From positions 1,054,001 through 1,118,000 of the forward strand of contig NZ_JAVAMP010000001.1 of NCBI RefSeq assembly GCF_030730905.1: 64,000 nt of DNA, read 5' to 3'. The position numbers were made by a program, and so were the translations under genes. The DNA is from Chengkuizengella axinellae (GTDB lineage: Bacteria > Bacillota > Bacilli > Paenibacillales > KCTC-33759). The notes beneath the pieces are model-generated. The model saw only the letters and a list, made by a program, of their open reading frames with translations, did no database searches and was not told the DNA's origin. Shown one piece after another: positions 44,876 through 55,300 of the stretch. Position 1 is the first letter of the stretch. Every line of letters starts with the position of its first letter.

Positions 44876-46762
44876 GTGACAATATATAAAAAAAGTTTGG
44901 TATTAAAACTCGATTCCAGAAAAAAATTTACTAATCAACTAACTAATATGAGCCAATCTATTCAAAGAGTTAATGATACGTTAAATAGCTCAAACTGGAC
45001 TTTATCTGAATTCAATCGTATCACAGATCGTTTAGTGATTAATCTAAGTAACCTAGTAAATAATATACGGAATAAAATTAATCTATTAAAAGGCATAATT
45101 CTAGATTTATGTAATTTGATTAATCGCATCATATTTAAACAGATTCCAGTAGAGTTGAAAGTTAAACTGGAACATCCTCAAAATCCATCAACTGGTACTA
45201 ATGTAAGGAGCTTTTCAGGAACAATAAGCACTAATATAAACAATATAAGTCATTTTAATAGTACGAAGAATATAAGCTCTAATATAAACAATATAAGTAA
45301 TAGTACTAAAAATATAAGCAAAACCAATACTAATCACAATATAGAATTGAATTTTACATTTGAAACTGGTTCAGGAACTGATGGATCTGATATTTTTAGT
45401 AGAATAAAAGATCGTTTTAGTTCCTTTTTTAATCCCAATAGCCTAGTGAAGGGTGCAAAGACTGCTAATTCAATACTAGGTCCTTTAATTTCAGCATCAG
45501 GAACAGTATTTAAACATTTAGAGAAAAAAGACCTTGATAGTGCTAATCGAAATGGAACCCCTCCTTCATCGAAATGGACAAAATTAAAAGGCTTTACAGG
45601 AAAATTGGGTCCTCTGTCCACTATAGCTGATATTGGTTTCGGAATTGCAGATATAATCAAATCTCCCAAAGAAGAACGAGCAGGGAAAATAGGGGAAGTA
45701 GCAGGGAAGTCAATTGGAGGTATAGCCGGAGGAATTGGTGGTGCAGCAGGTGGAGGGTTTTTGGGTTCATTGATACCAATACCCGGAGCAAGTGTTGCAG
45801 GAGCAGTAGCAGGTGGTTTTTTAGGAAACAAATTAGGGAGCTTTCTTGGAGGTAAAATAGGTTCAAAGGTTGGCAACTTTATTGGTGGAGTTGACTTTAA
45901 GGGAATTGGAGATTCTATAAGCTCCTTTTTTAAACCAGATACTCTATTGAAGGGTGCAAAGACTGCTAATTCAATACTAGGTCCTTTAATTTCAGCATCA
46001 GGAACAGTATTTAAACATTTAGAGAAAAAAGACCTTGATAGTGCTAATCGAAATGGAACCCCTCCTTCATCGAAATGGACAAAATTAAAAGGCTTTACAG
46101 GAAAATTGGGTCCTCTGTCCACTATAGCTGATATTGGCTTCGGAATTGCAGATATAATCAAATCTCCCAAAGAAGAACGAGCAGGGAAAATAGGGGAAGT
46201 AGCAGGGAAGTCAATTGGAGGTATAGCCGGAGGAATTGGTGGTGCAGCAGGTGGAGGGTTTTTGGGTTCATTGATACCAATACCCGGAGCAAGTGTTGCA
46301 GGAGCAGTAGCAGGTGGTTTTTTAGGAAACAAATTAGGGAGCTTTCTTGGAGGTAAAATAGGTTCAAAGGTTGGCAACTTTATTGGTGGAATTGACTTTA
46401 AAGGAATTGGAGATTCAATTAGAAATTTAACTCGATCAGTATTTAATTTTAATCCGGATAAATTACTCCAGACAAATAGAAGTACAAACCCTTTCTCGAA
46501 TAGAGGTAGTAGTAAACAATATAGTATGTATAGTCCATTTTCTGAAAATCATGTTAAAGAAACTGATCAAGTTACATCTGAACAATTTGAATCATTTAAA
46601 GTAGAATTATTTGAATTGTTGAAACAACTATTAAATAAAAATAATTCTATAATTTTACCCAAAATGGCTGATACGATCGTTGTAAGAGAAGAGGCAGATA
46701 TAGATAATATCGCTACTAAACTGGAAACCAATCTTAGAAATACAGGGGGATTGATGGCATGA
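44876..46762 (+). CDS. Tail tape measure protein with internal duplication
   Basis: The position after the chaperones, the helical N-terminus (about 1-100), the Asn/Ser-rich middle and the Gly/Ala-rich hydrophobic segments (GGIAGGIGGAAGGGFLG) identify the tape measure, which sets tail length. At 628 residues it is small for a contractile tail. Residues about 191-338 are repeated almost exactly at about 358-505. GTG 44876 has GAAAGGAGGG upstream; an in-frame ATG at 44855 precedes that site. The stop overlaps the next gene. Confidence 0.85.
   Translation: MTIYKKSLVLKLDSRKKFTNQLTNMSQSIQRVNDTLNSSNWTLSEFNRITDRLVINLSNLVNNIRNKINLLKGIILDLCNLINRIIFKQIPVELKVKLEHPQNPSTGTNVRSFSGTISTNINNISHFNSTKNISSNINNISNSTKNISKTNTNHNIELNFTFETGSGTDGSDIFSRIKDRFSSFFNPNSLVKGAKTANSILGPLISASGTVFKHLEKKDLDSANRNGTPPSSKWTKLKGFTGKLGPLSTIADIGFGIADIIKSPKEERAGKIGEVAGKSIGGIAGGIGGAAGGGFLGSLIPIPGASVAGAVAGGFLGNKLGSFLGGKIGSKVGNFIGGVDFKGIGDSISSFFKPDTLLKGAKTANSILGPLISASGTVFKHLEKKDLDSANRNGTPPSSKWTKLKGFTGKLGPLSTIADIGFGIADIIKSPKEERAGKIGEVAGKSIGGIAGGIGGAAGGGFLGSLIPIPGASVAGAVAGGFLGNKLGSFLGGKIGSKVGNFIGGIDFKGIGDSIRNLTRSVFNFNPDKLLQTNRSTNPFSNRGSSKQYSMYSPFSENHVKETDQVTSEQFESFKVELFELLKQLLNKNNSIILPKMADTIVVREEADIDNIATKLETNLRNTGGLMA
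45447..45889 (+). repeat. Copy 1 of a tandem duplication inside the tape measure gene
   Basis: These 443 bases recur at 45948-46390, offset by 501 bases (167 codons, in frame). I find one difference (T 45637 versus C 46138). Flanking bases after each copy are similar but diverged. Confidence 0.95.
45948..46390 (+). repeat. Copy 2 of a tandem duplication inside the tape measure gene
   Basis: It matches 45447-45889 at all but one visible position. The near identity, including third codon positions, indicates a very recent duplication or gene conversion. Confidence 0.95.
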
Positions 46763-47403
46763 TGGAATTTTGGTTAACGTTTAATAACAATGCAGAAGTA
46801 CTACAATTACCTGTTAATCCTGATTCAATTCGTATTTCTTATGGTATGAAATATACAGATTTAAATGTATCTCAATTGGGAGAATATAGCATTATTAACA
46901 ATAAGACACTTTCTGAATATAGTTTCTCATCTTTTTTTCCTAGAGACGAGAACCCATCATTTTGTGAATATAGTAATATCCCTAAACCTTGGACAGCAGT
47001 AGAAAAAATACGTACTTGGCAAACTTCAGGTAATCCATTAAGGCTTACAATTACTGGTACACCTATTAATTCCGCTGTAACGGTTCGTAACTTTGATATT
47101 GAGGAGAAAGCAGGCGAGGTGGGAGATCTCTATTATTCATTATCTTTAAAGGAATATAAGTTTATTACTTTTCAAACCATTACTGAATCAAATACTACTC
47201 AGGAATCAGAACGGCCACCTGTACAAAAAGAGTCAGTTTCTGGAAAAACATATATTGTTAAAAGTGGAGATTCTTTATATAAAATTGCTACTAAATTTCT
47301 TGGTGAAGGGTCAAGATATAAAGAAATTTATGAATTAAATATGAAATTGATAGGTTCAAATCCGAATTTAATCTTCCCTGGACAGAAGTTGATCTTACCA
47401 TGA
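46759..47403 (+). CDS. xkdP: LysM-domain tail protein (XkdP-like)
   Basis: Residues about 1-140 resemble the XkdP/gp53-like baseplate domain (EVLQLPVNPDSIRISYGM), and a C-terminal LysM module (about 164-214: TYIVKSGDSLYKIATKFLG, then LNMKLIGSNPNLIFPGQKLI) should bind peptidoglycan. LysM-carrying baseplate proteins help tails engage the wall. The start overlaps the tape measure stop and its stop overlaps the next start (ATGA in both). Confidence 0.9.
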   Translation: MMEFWLTFNNNAEVLQLPVNPDSIRISYGMKYTDLNVSQLGEYSIINNKTLSEYSFSSFFPRDENPSFCEYSNIPKPWTAVEKIRTWQTSGNPLRLTITGTPINSAVTVRNFDIEEKAGEVGDLYYSLSLKEYKFITFQTITESNTTQESERPPVQKESVSGKTYIVKSGDSLYKIATKFLGEGSRYKEIYELNMKLIGSNPNLIFPGQKLILP

Positions 47404-48389
47404 TTAGTGTATTTTATACCTCTCTAAGTGATAATAAAAAGACGGTGATTGATCCTATAGTAAAATCCGTTAGCTGGAGCGGAGATATTATGCAAGCTGC
47501 AAGAACATGTAAACTAGAACTTTCCAATACTTTAAACGGAAAAAATCAAAAAATAAAAATTGAATCAGGTGGCTTAATTCAACTCCTTTATGAAGATGTA
47601 GAAATTTTCAGAGGAGTTATTTTTTCAGATAATATAAAAAGTACAGGTGCTCAATCAGTTACCGCGTATGATGAAAATATGTATCTCTTAAAAAATACAG
47701 ATACTATAAAACTAAGAAATAAAACTGCTTCTACATTTATAAAAGAGGTATGTAGTACATTTGGTATTCAGACGGGTCATGTTACAAATACCGATTATGT
47801 GATTTCCAAAATGATCTTTAAAGAAAAAACGCTATGGGATATGTTTGTGACAGTTTTAACGGAAACTAAAAATCATACAAATCGTAAATTCGTTATTACA
47901 AGTTCCAAAGGGAAACTGAACTTATATGAACGAAAAGAGCAATTAGTGAAATCGGTTATTGAAAACGGTGTAAACTTATTAAATGCTGATTATCAGAAAG
48001 ATATCAATGATATGAAAACGAAAGTGAAAGTGGTTGGCGAAAACGACAAATCTTCTACAGTTCAAGACGATTCGTTAGTTGCAAAATTTGGAATGATGCA
48101 ACATTATGAAAATGCTATTCAGATCAAGAATGAGAGTGAATTAAATCGTCTGGCCACAGAGAGATTAAAACAAAAATCGGTAATCGATGATGAAGCAAAA
48201 GTATATGCACTAGGTAATATTGAGGTCATAGCTGGTAAATCGGTATATGTTTCAGAATCCTTAACAAAGATCATTGGTGGATATTATGTATCTACAGATG
48301 AACACAAGATTGAAGGTAAAGAACATACGATGTCTTTAACACTTACGGCAACAGATGAACTACCAACATTAGAATATGAGGAGGAATAA
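47400..48389 (+). CDS. xkdQ: Baseplate hub protein (XkdQ/YqbQ family, gpD-like)
   Basis: A 329-residue protein of the XkdQ family, structurally related to the gp27/gpD hub that links tube and spike. Visible family segments include VKSVSWSGDIMQAARTCKLEL, cut here, then TLWDMFVTVLTETKNHTNRKFVI, also cut, and IEVIAGKSVYVSESLT. It begins with ATG 47400 overlapping the xkdP stop. The family was once called hydrolase, but no catalytic motif is evident. Confidence 0.88.
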   Translation: MISVFYTSLSDNKKTVIDPIVKSVSWSGDIMQAARTCKLELSNTLNGKNQKIKIESGGLIQLLYEDVEIFRGVIFSDNIKSTGAQSVTAYDENMYLLKNTDTIKLRNKTASTFIKEVCSTFGIQTGHVTNTDYVISKMIFKEKTLWDMFVTVLTETKNHTNRKFVITSSKGKLNLYERKEQLVKSVIENGVNLLNADYQKDINDMKTKVKVVGENDKSSTVQDDSLVAKFGMMQHYENAIQIKNESELNRLATERLKQKSVIDDEAKVYALGNIEVIAGKSVYVSESLTKIIGGYYVSTDEHKIEGKEHTMSLTLTATDELPTLEYEEE

Positions 48390-48391
48390 AG

Positions 48392-48871
48392 ATGGAAGGT
48401 AGCCCTTATTCAAAGCTTATTCAACTTATGAGTAGACATGGATATAACAAAGATATGAATATTGAGTTTGCAACAGTCGTTTCCGATCCACCCGATCTCA
48501 AGATAAAAATAGATCATATGAATTTGGAATTAGATGAGGAAGACCTCATTGTATCAGAACATCTTACAAAACACGAAAGACAAATTAAACTGACAGGTGA
48601 TAATCTTTCGCTCATTGGGGATGTCGTTACTGGAGAAATGAGTGACGATGGAGAGCATTCACACTATTTTACATTTAATAATACTTTCGGATCTACTGAT
48701 GAAGATGGAGAACATACTCACTATCTACAATCATTAGATGTTAGTGTAGGTAAGATGCAAGTAGAAGGAAGCTTGGAATTTACGGATGAATTAAAGATTG
48801 GAGATCGTGTTGCGGTAGCTGTTCTACAAAATGAACAGCTTTATTTAATTATGGATCGAATTTCTGTTTAA
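48392..48871 (+). CDS. xkdR: DUF2577 baseplate protein (XkdR-like)
   Basis: A 159-residue beta-rich protein with an OB-like end (LKIGDRVAVAVLQNEQLYLIMDRI). Two His-x-His motifs (GEHSHYF near residue 87, GEHTHYL near 109) lie on either side of a short insert. In contractile spikes His-x-His motifs can hold a metal at the tip; a similar role here is possible but not shown. It follows xkdQ by two bases. Confidence 0.85.
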   Translation: MEGSPYSKLIQLMSRHGYNKDMNIEFATVVSDPPDLKIKIDHMNLELDEEDLIVSEHLTKHERQIKLTGDNLSLIGDVVTGEMSDDGEHSHYFTFNNTFGSTDEDGEHTHYLQSLDVSVGKMQVEGSLEFTDELKIGDRVAVAVLQNEQLYLIMDRISV

Positions 48872-48888
48872 CAATAGGAGGGAAATGA

Positions 48889-49311
48889 ATGGCTATTTCG
48901 CCTTATACGATTTTGGAAATTGAAGATATTGAAACAAATACAGAAAAAGAGGTTCACCCTTCAATGACATATGAGTTTAATTTTGATATTGGAGAGTTTA
49001 CAGAAAATATTATAGATGAAATAGATGCCTTACGGCAATTTATAAGAAAAGCAATTTCAACCACTCGATTAAAATATCTAATATATGATCAACAATATGG
49101 TTGTGAATTAACAGACCTTATTGCATTAGATTTAAAACCTAATTTGCTTGCCAGTGAAATCGAAAGGGTTATTAAGGAAGCTTTAATTTATGATGAAAGA
49201 ATCAAAGATGTAACAGAATTTATTATTGATTATATCAACGATCAATTTCATGTAACTTTTAAAGTAATAACTAATACAGGCACAATTATTGCTGAGGAGG
49301 TGATCAGTTAA
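48889..49311 (+). CDS. xkdS: DUF2634 baseplate protein (XkdS-like, gp25 equivalent)
   Basis: A 140-residue wedge protein: TYEFNFDIGEFTENIIDEIDALRQFIRKAISTTRL, cut here, leads into YDQQYGCELTDLI and two beta strands. The EPR-like core of T4 gp25 that nucleates sheath assembly is the expected role. ATG 48889 follows AGGAGGGAAA, and its stop overlaps the next start by one base. Confidence 0.87.
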   Translation: MAISPYTILEIEDIETNTEKEVHPSMTYEFNFDIGEFTENIIDEIDALRQFIRKAISTTRLKYLIYDQQYGCELTDLIALDLKPNLLASEIERVIKEALIYDERIKDVTEFIIDYINDQFHVTFKVITNTGTIIAEEVIS

Positions 49312-50111
49312 TGTTTGAGGATCAAACAGCGAATGTTATACTGAATCGGATGTTATCAAAAATATCCAATGAATTTGATAAACGTCAAGGTTCAATAGCA
49401 TATGATATGGTTGCTCCTGCTTCTATGGAACTAGAGCAGGTATATATAGAAATGGATAATATATTAAATTTTGGTTTTGCAGATACGACCTATGGGGAAT
49501 TTTTAGAGCGTCGGTGTGCGGAGGAAGGATTGTACAGAAAAGAAGGTGAGACAGACCAAGATTTATATAAACGTTATCAAATTAAGGTGAGTAATCCTAT
49601 CACTAGCAACAACATAACTCAATTTAAATTATGGGCACTTGAAGTTCCGAATGTTTCTGATGCAAAGGTTTACCCTATATGGAACGGAAGTGGTACCGTC
49701 AAAGTAGTGATACTTGCCAGTGATAGAAAGCCTCCCAGTGATTCACTTGTTCAAGAAGTTTATGAATTTATTGAAAATAAAAGAGGTGTTGGAGTAACTC
49801 TTACTGTAGAAGGTGCTGCAGAAGTGACAATCAATGTTACTGTCAGTCTTACTTTAAAAGCGGGTGCAAATCCAGAAATCGTCAAAGAAACAATAAAAGA
49901 GAATATTACATCTTATTTAGCAAATTTAGCTTTTACTGATCCTATTGTTCGATATACAAAAATTGGAGATGCAATTTTAAATGCTCAAGATGTTATTGAT
50001 TACGTTAATTTGGAATTAAGAATAGAGGATCAAGATGAAATATTTATATCAAAAAATATTGAAGTTGCTGACTATCAGGTAGCAATTTTAGGGAGTATAA
50101 CTATAAATTAA
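49311..50111 (+). CDS. xkdT: Baseplate J family protein (XkdT-like)
   Basis: A wedge subunit equivalent to gpJ/gp6. The N-terminal MLSKISNEFDKRQGSIAYDM and FADTTYGEFLERRCAEEGLYRK, the middle WALEVPNVSDAKVYPIWNGSG (cut) and the C-terminal beta module VTINVTVSLTLKAGANPEIV are characteristic. At 266 residues it is shorter than the PBSX protein as I remember it. ATG 49311 lies behind GAGGTGATC. Confidence 0.88.
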   Translation: MFEDQTANVILNRMLSKISNEFDKRQGSIAYDMVAPASMELEQVYIEMDNILNFGFADTTYGEFLERRCAEEGLYRKEGETDQDLYKRYQIKVSNPITSNNITQFKLWALEVPNVSDAKVYPIWNGSGTVKVVILASDRKPPSDSLVQEVYEFIENKRGVGVTLTVEGAAEVTINVTVSLTLKAGANPEIVKETIKENITSYLANLAFTDPIVRYTKIGDAILNAQDVIDYVNLELRIEDQDEIFISKNIEVADYQVAILGSITIN

Positions 50112-50128
50112 TTGAGGAGGAATTTCAA

Positions 50129-50515
50129 ATGGCAGCTATGTCAAATTATTTAGAAAATAAAATATTAGAAGGAACATTAAGAGGGGTAACATATAACGCA
50201 CCAAGTACTATATATTTAGCTTTATTTACTTCAGATCCAACAGATGCAGGAACAGGGATAGAGGTTTCACAGAATGGTTATGAAAGAAAGGAAATTACTT
50301 TTGATAGTCCGTCTAACGGAAGTACCACAAGTAATACAGATGTATTATATGATGTTGCTATTGAAGCTTGGGGTACAATAACACATATTGGAATATTTGA
50401 TGCGAATAGTGGGGGAAATCTATTATTTCATGGTGCGCTAACAGCAACTAAAACGATTCTTGAAAATGATCAATTAAAAATTAATACCGGAGATATAACG
50501 GTTACTCTAAATTAG
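50129..50515 (+). CDS. Small tail fibre/collar-like protein
   Basis: A 128-residue beta protein with the pattern of small phage tail-fibre proteins: SNYLENKILEGTLRGVTYNA, STIYLALFTSDPTDAGTG, NGYERKEITFDSP, then ITHIGIFDANSGGNLLFHGA. Such proteins sit at the tail tip or fibre base in several phages. ATG 50129 follows TGAGGAGGAA. Its place between the J protein and DUF2313 protein fits a baseplate-peripheral role. Confidence 0.75.
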   Translation: MAAMSNYLENKILEGTLRGVTYNAPSTIYLALFTSDPTDAGTGIEVSQNGYERKEITFDSPSNGSTTSNTDVLYDVAIEAWGTITHIGIFDANSGGNLLFHGALTATKTILENDQLKINTGDITVTLN

Positions 50516-50530
50516 TTAGGGTGATGAATA

Positions 50531-52366
50531 ATGGGAATTATAAATGCGATAGCATCATTAAATGGACAAAGTAATATAAATGTAATCCAACCCCAAAAAA
50601 TAATAAATGGATTACAACAAGGAATCAGTTTCTATGCTTCTTTTAATGGAACGACTGTTCCAGAGATTGGCGAATTAATGCCGTTTAGTTTTGGATCGTT
50701 TGAGCTTATTGGTGACAGGTTAGGTGTAGTTGTGGATAATCCAAACGATGCAGTCATGCCTATTTTTATGAATAAAAGTGAAGGAACGATCCAATTAACA
50801 TTGGATCCTTCTTCAATGTTAGGTATTGAAGAGTCAAATCGTTGTTATTTATTCACAACTAGGAACAATAATATGAATGCTTCGTTTCTTCATGCGATAT
50901 ATGAGAAAGAGAATGAGTTTCTAAAAATTTATTTATATGTTGATAATACAGAAGTAAATTTGTTTGGAAATCTATTTCATCAAGATCAGCAAATAAAAAC
51001 TATACGTATTACTTGGAAAGAAGAAGATTATGCGAGACTTTTCATAGATGGGATTTTAGAAGATGAGGTAATGATTTCAAATTTTAATGTATCTCCTGGT
51101 ACCATTTCATTAGCAGATCATATAGATCTAAACCTTAGAAGACGAAGTACCTATGTTACGGCAGATTTTTATATTCTAAGTAAAGATATCGGGATGCAAG
51201 AAATTATAAATCCAACAATTATTGTTGGGTCTTCTTCTTTTATAACAGAAAAAGTCATTCTCACAACAACTGCAAAGATAACAGACATACATTGTCAAAC
51301 AATCATGTCTGTAGAACAACCAGTTCTAACAACGAAAGTGTCCAAAATGAATATAGAGGCAAATATTAATGTTATTATAAATCAACCAATTAACATCACT
51401 CCTACAGATGTAAATGAATTAAATAATGTAAGTTCCATAAATATTAGACCAGTTCTTATAACAGGGATACAGATCTTAAATATTGGAGCGGTATCTAATA
51501 TATTAGTGAATCAACCTTTGAATATTACTCCGATATTTGTGAATGAATTAATAATTAATAGTTCTGCTAATACAGTTCAACCTATTAAAATAACTCCTAT
51601 TGAACAAATTTATGAAATGAACATCCAGAATTCAATTGAAGTCAATGCTAAAAAATTTAAAATTGTTAGAGCTTCTTTACAAACAGATTCAAAATTGGAG
51701 TCTTATATTTATGATCGTTTTATAAACCAAGATATATTTGATTCCATTCCCAAATATTATGGTTCCAGTAATTTAATGACGGATAAAGTTAATGCTGAAG
51801 CTAATGAATTTGTAAGAGTGAACGCGATGTTATATGACCTATTGGATCAGTTATTCATTGACACAGCTACTTGGGGATTGCATCGATTTGAAACTATTTT
51901 AGGAGTTACTCCTCATGAAAACAGTACCTTTCAAGAAAGACGAGAAGCCCTTCAATTTAAACGAATGAAAATAAAGAACTTGGATGTTTCAACACTTGAA
52001 CAATTATTGTTTGAATATTTTTATGAATCTATCATTTTGGAAGATAATAACAACTATAAAATAAATATTAAAATTCAAGAAAGAGAAATCCCGGATGAAG
52101 ATTTAATAGCGGTGTCAGAATTTATAAGGGGAATTATACCAGCTCATATGGATTTTGAATTTGATTTTAGATACTTAGAGTGGAATTTACTAGATTTATT
52201 CACTTGGGAAGAATTAGAGGATCTGTCTTGGTTGCAGATGTTATTTCACTTAGGAATTAGTATTCTTTTATTAAAGTGGTTCAGAATCGATTCATCGTTG
52301 AAGTGGAAGCAATTACAAGGGGTTTCTTGGAAAGGTTTGAGAGAATACAGATATTTAGAAAAATAA
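50531..52366 (+). CDS. Lectin-like domain fused to DUF2313 (YmfQ-like) baseplate protein
   Basis: The C-terminal part (residues about 375-565) resembles YmfQ/DUF2313, the tail-fibre-proximal wedge protein (SIPKYYGSSNLMTDKVNAEA; FERREALQFKR-type block; IRGIIPAHMDFEF). Normally this protein is about 190 residues. Here an N-terminal concanavalin/LamG-like beta sandwich (about 28-220) and three or four Asn/Ile-rich repeats (about 240-370; NVIINQPINITPTDVNEL, NILVNQPLNITPIFVNEL) are added. ATG 50531 follows TAGGGTGATG. The lectin part may bind surface glycans. Confidence 0.78.
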   Translation: MGIINAIASLNGQSNINVIQPQKIINGLQQGISFYASFNGTTVPEIGELMPFSFGSFELIGDRLGVVVDNPNDAVMPIFMNKSEGTIQLTLDPSSMLGIEESNRCYLFTTRNNNMNASFLHAIYEKENEFLKIYLYVDNTEVNLFGNLFHQDQQIKTIRITWKEEDYARLFIDGILEDEVMISNFNVSPGTISLADHIDLNLRRRSTYVTADFYILSKDIGMQEIINPTIIVGSSSFITEKVILTTTAKITDIHCQTIMSVEQPVLTTKVSKMNIEANINVIINQPINITPTDVNELNNVSSINIRPVLITGIQILNIGAVSNILVNQPLNITPIFVNELIINSSANTVQPIKITPIEQIYEMNIQNSIEVNAKKFKIVRASLQTDSKLESYIYDRFINQDIFDSIPKYYGSSNLMTDKVNAEANEFVRVNAMLYDLLDQLFIDTATWGLHRFETILGVTPHENSTFQERREALQFKRMKIKNLDVSTLEQLLFEYFYESIILEDNNNYKINIKIQEREIPDEDLIAVSEFIRGIIPAHMDFEFDFRYLEWNLLDLFTWEELEDLSWLQMLFHLGISILLLKWFRIDSSLKWKQLQGVSWKGLREYRYLEK

Positions 52367-52397
52367 AATATCAAAAATAAAGGGAGTGAAAATTAAG

Positions 52398-55300
52398 TTG
52401 AGTACCAATAAAACGCCTAAATTAAATCTTCATAGTTGGGTTTTAGAGGACAATGTAGAACTAGATGAATTTAATGAAAATTTTAATGCAATTGAGGAAG
52501 CAATAGTAGAACTAGGAGGAATAAATGTAAAGTGGTTTGGGGCAAAAGGGAATGGCATACAAGATGATACGGCAGCTATCCAAAAAACGATTGATTACGC
52601 CATTGTAGATGACGACATTTCCACTGTTTTTATCCCTGACGGAGACTATCATATCACAGGTCAATTAAACGTCACCAAATCCATTAATATCACTGGAGGT
52701 CATATGCACAACACCATTTTAAGATGGGGAGGGGCAGATGATGGTGTTTCGGATTTAATTCATATTGAAAACCCTGATGGAAGCAGAATAGATGGGTTTA
52801 CAATCAGTCACCTTACTGTTCGGGGCGCTCCAAGGAACGGGATTTCTCTTATTAATACCCATTCCTTTACTGTAGAAAACGTGAGGTCAAGAAATCATGG
52901 TCAAGATGGTTACTATTGCAATTATGCTTGGAAAGGGATGTTCTTGGCAAGTGAAGGTAATTTAAACGGGCGCAACGGATTTCATAGTGAAAATGAAAGT
53001 CAGACGGTGAACTTCATTAACTGTTGGGCTTATGCGAATTCGTGGGTAGGCATTAAGCCCGATCGAAAAAGTATGATTGAAGGTTGCACATTGGAAGCAA
53101 ATGAATATGCAGCCGTTCATGTCATAGATGTGGATAACGTGCATATTGCAGGTTGCTATTTTGAAAATAATAAAGGATTTTCACCCCTTAAACCGACATA
53201 CCCAACCTGCATGATCTTTGCTGAAAATTCAAGAGGTCTTGTGTTATCAGGAATGGGCTGTTTTGAAATCTCTGATTATGCCGTTAAATTGGATAATATG
53301 AAAAATGTTGTGATTAACGGATGTTCGGGAAAAAAAGCAGGTGGAGATGTATGGTCTTATGATTGGGATGAACATGGAGCCATTGGTTTATATGTGACGG
53401 AAACATGTGAAAACATTATGCTCGTTGGTATGGAATCTGTTCCAATGAGAATAGAAAATGAAAATTCTGTTCATCGAATACACAACAGTGAAGCCTTTGA
53501 TTTGATGAATGGGGAAGGATTTTATAGAACAGAAGGCGAAACAGCAGGATTAGCGAGAGGACTAGAACCGCAGACAAATAATACGGGTGTATCATTATCA
53601 TTGGTACCTTTTCCATATGGAGACGATTTAGCACAACAAATTACATGTGCAACGTCAGCCCCTGAAGATGCTTATGAAGGTGATGGAGGATTTATCAAAA
53701 GACTCAATTTTAAACCAGAAACGGATTATTCTGTTAGCTTTTGGATAGAAAATGAACATCAAATTTTATTGCGAGATACAGATGGAAATAGAATGACAGG
53801 AGGTTCCGACATTACCAATGCAGTAAACGGTGGTGCTAGTGGCGAAGGATGGAGTGATAACAATGGATGGAGAAAGCTAGTATTCAACTTCAAAACTTCG
53901 CTTAATCCAATCAATGATTATATTGAATTTAGAGGGAAACACGATGGCATTTCCTTTAAAATTGCAAGACTAGAAATTGTGGAAGGTGCTTATGATATTG
54001 CTAGTTTCCCTAAAATACTTGAACAAGAAGAAATCAATGTAAAATCTTTCGGGGCAAAAGGGGATAGCGTAACTGATGACACGCAAGCAATTCAATTGGC
54101 GATTAATTATGTTGAATTACGAGGTGGAGGATCAGTTGTTATTAGCAATCCACATGTTATTACAGATACTTTGATTCTTAAAAATGATGTTGTCCTAGTA
54201 GGTAAAAATGATGCAAAATTGATTATAAAAGAAAATATTAATGGCATACAAATCAATAACAATACAAGTATACTAGGTAAGCTTGATATTGAAGTTAACT
54301 TCTTCAACTATAACAGTTCAGTAATCCATATTAATGGAGCAGATGACATAAGACAAAGAAATAATCGTATCGAAAACTTGAATATCATTGGTCATAGTGA
54401 TGTCACTGGAATGGGAAATGGGATCCATTTAGACTGCTCTATGAATGACTCAGCGGTTAGCTATGTCATCTTCGTCAATATCAATATTAGAGGTTTTGAA
54501 AGAGGGATATTTCTTGATGCACCTGACCTAAATGAAAACACAGATTGGAATTATGTAAATGGAAACATGTTCAATAAGCTGATCATTAGTGACTGTGATT
54601 ATTATATTTATGGTTCGGGAGATCATGGAAGTCACAATAATGCAGATGGAAATACCTTTACTGATTTTCAATTGCAGTGGAACACCAGGTGCGTTGAAAT
54701 GATTCATATTGAAGGTTGGTTAAACTCTTTTAACGGCTTCTGTTGGGACATCGCAAATGAATCTACAGCAAAATTATTAAATTTAACTTCTACCTCTGAA
54801 CGTAATAATTTTTATTTAATGCAGTTTGGAACTGATAATTATATTGATGATGGGGAAAGTAACTTCATAAGTTTTAGAGAATTTGACCGTTTTAATAGTG
54901 CTTCTAGTAGTCAACATTATCCTATTAAAGAAGGTGCGAACCTAGAAAGTTGGCAAGAAGGTGCATTATATAATTTCAACGGTGAATACGATGACATCTT
55001 ACATGCGGCGGATAAGGTTCATACAGTTACAGAATTATCTGGAGTAGAGAATATTTCTAGTGGTGCATTAAGATATGTATTTAGTGGAAGTTCAAGCAAG
55101 CAGATTGTGTTAGATTTAACAGACAATAAATCCTATTCTTTTGAAATTGATATAAATGCCTCAAATTATCATAATGTTTCGAACAGCTATCTAACTGGAG
55201 GGATTCGGAAGTTAGCTTTTTTATTTTCTCATGGTAGAATACCTCGAAGTATTCAAGTTGATATTACAGACAATCAAGGAACAGAATATTCTACAACAAA

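Noticed and set aside
45334-46377. A 347-codon open frame on the minus strand across the tape measure gene
   Set aside because: It is the antisense shadow of the duplicated Gly/Ala-rich segment: it is Pro-rich, lacks a ribosome-binding site, and the forward frame matches the tail gene order.
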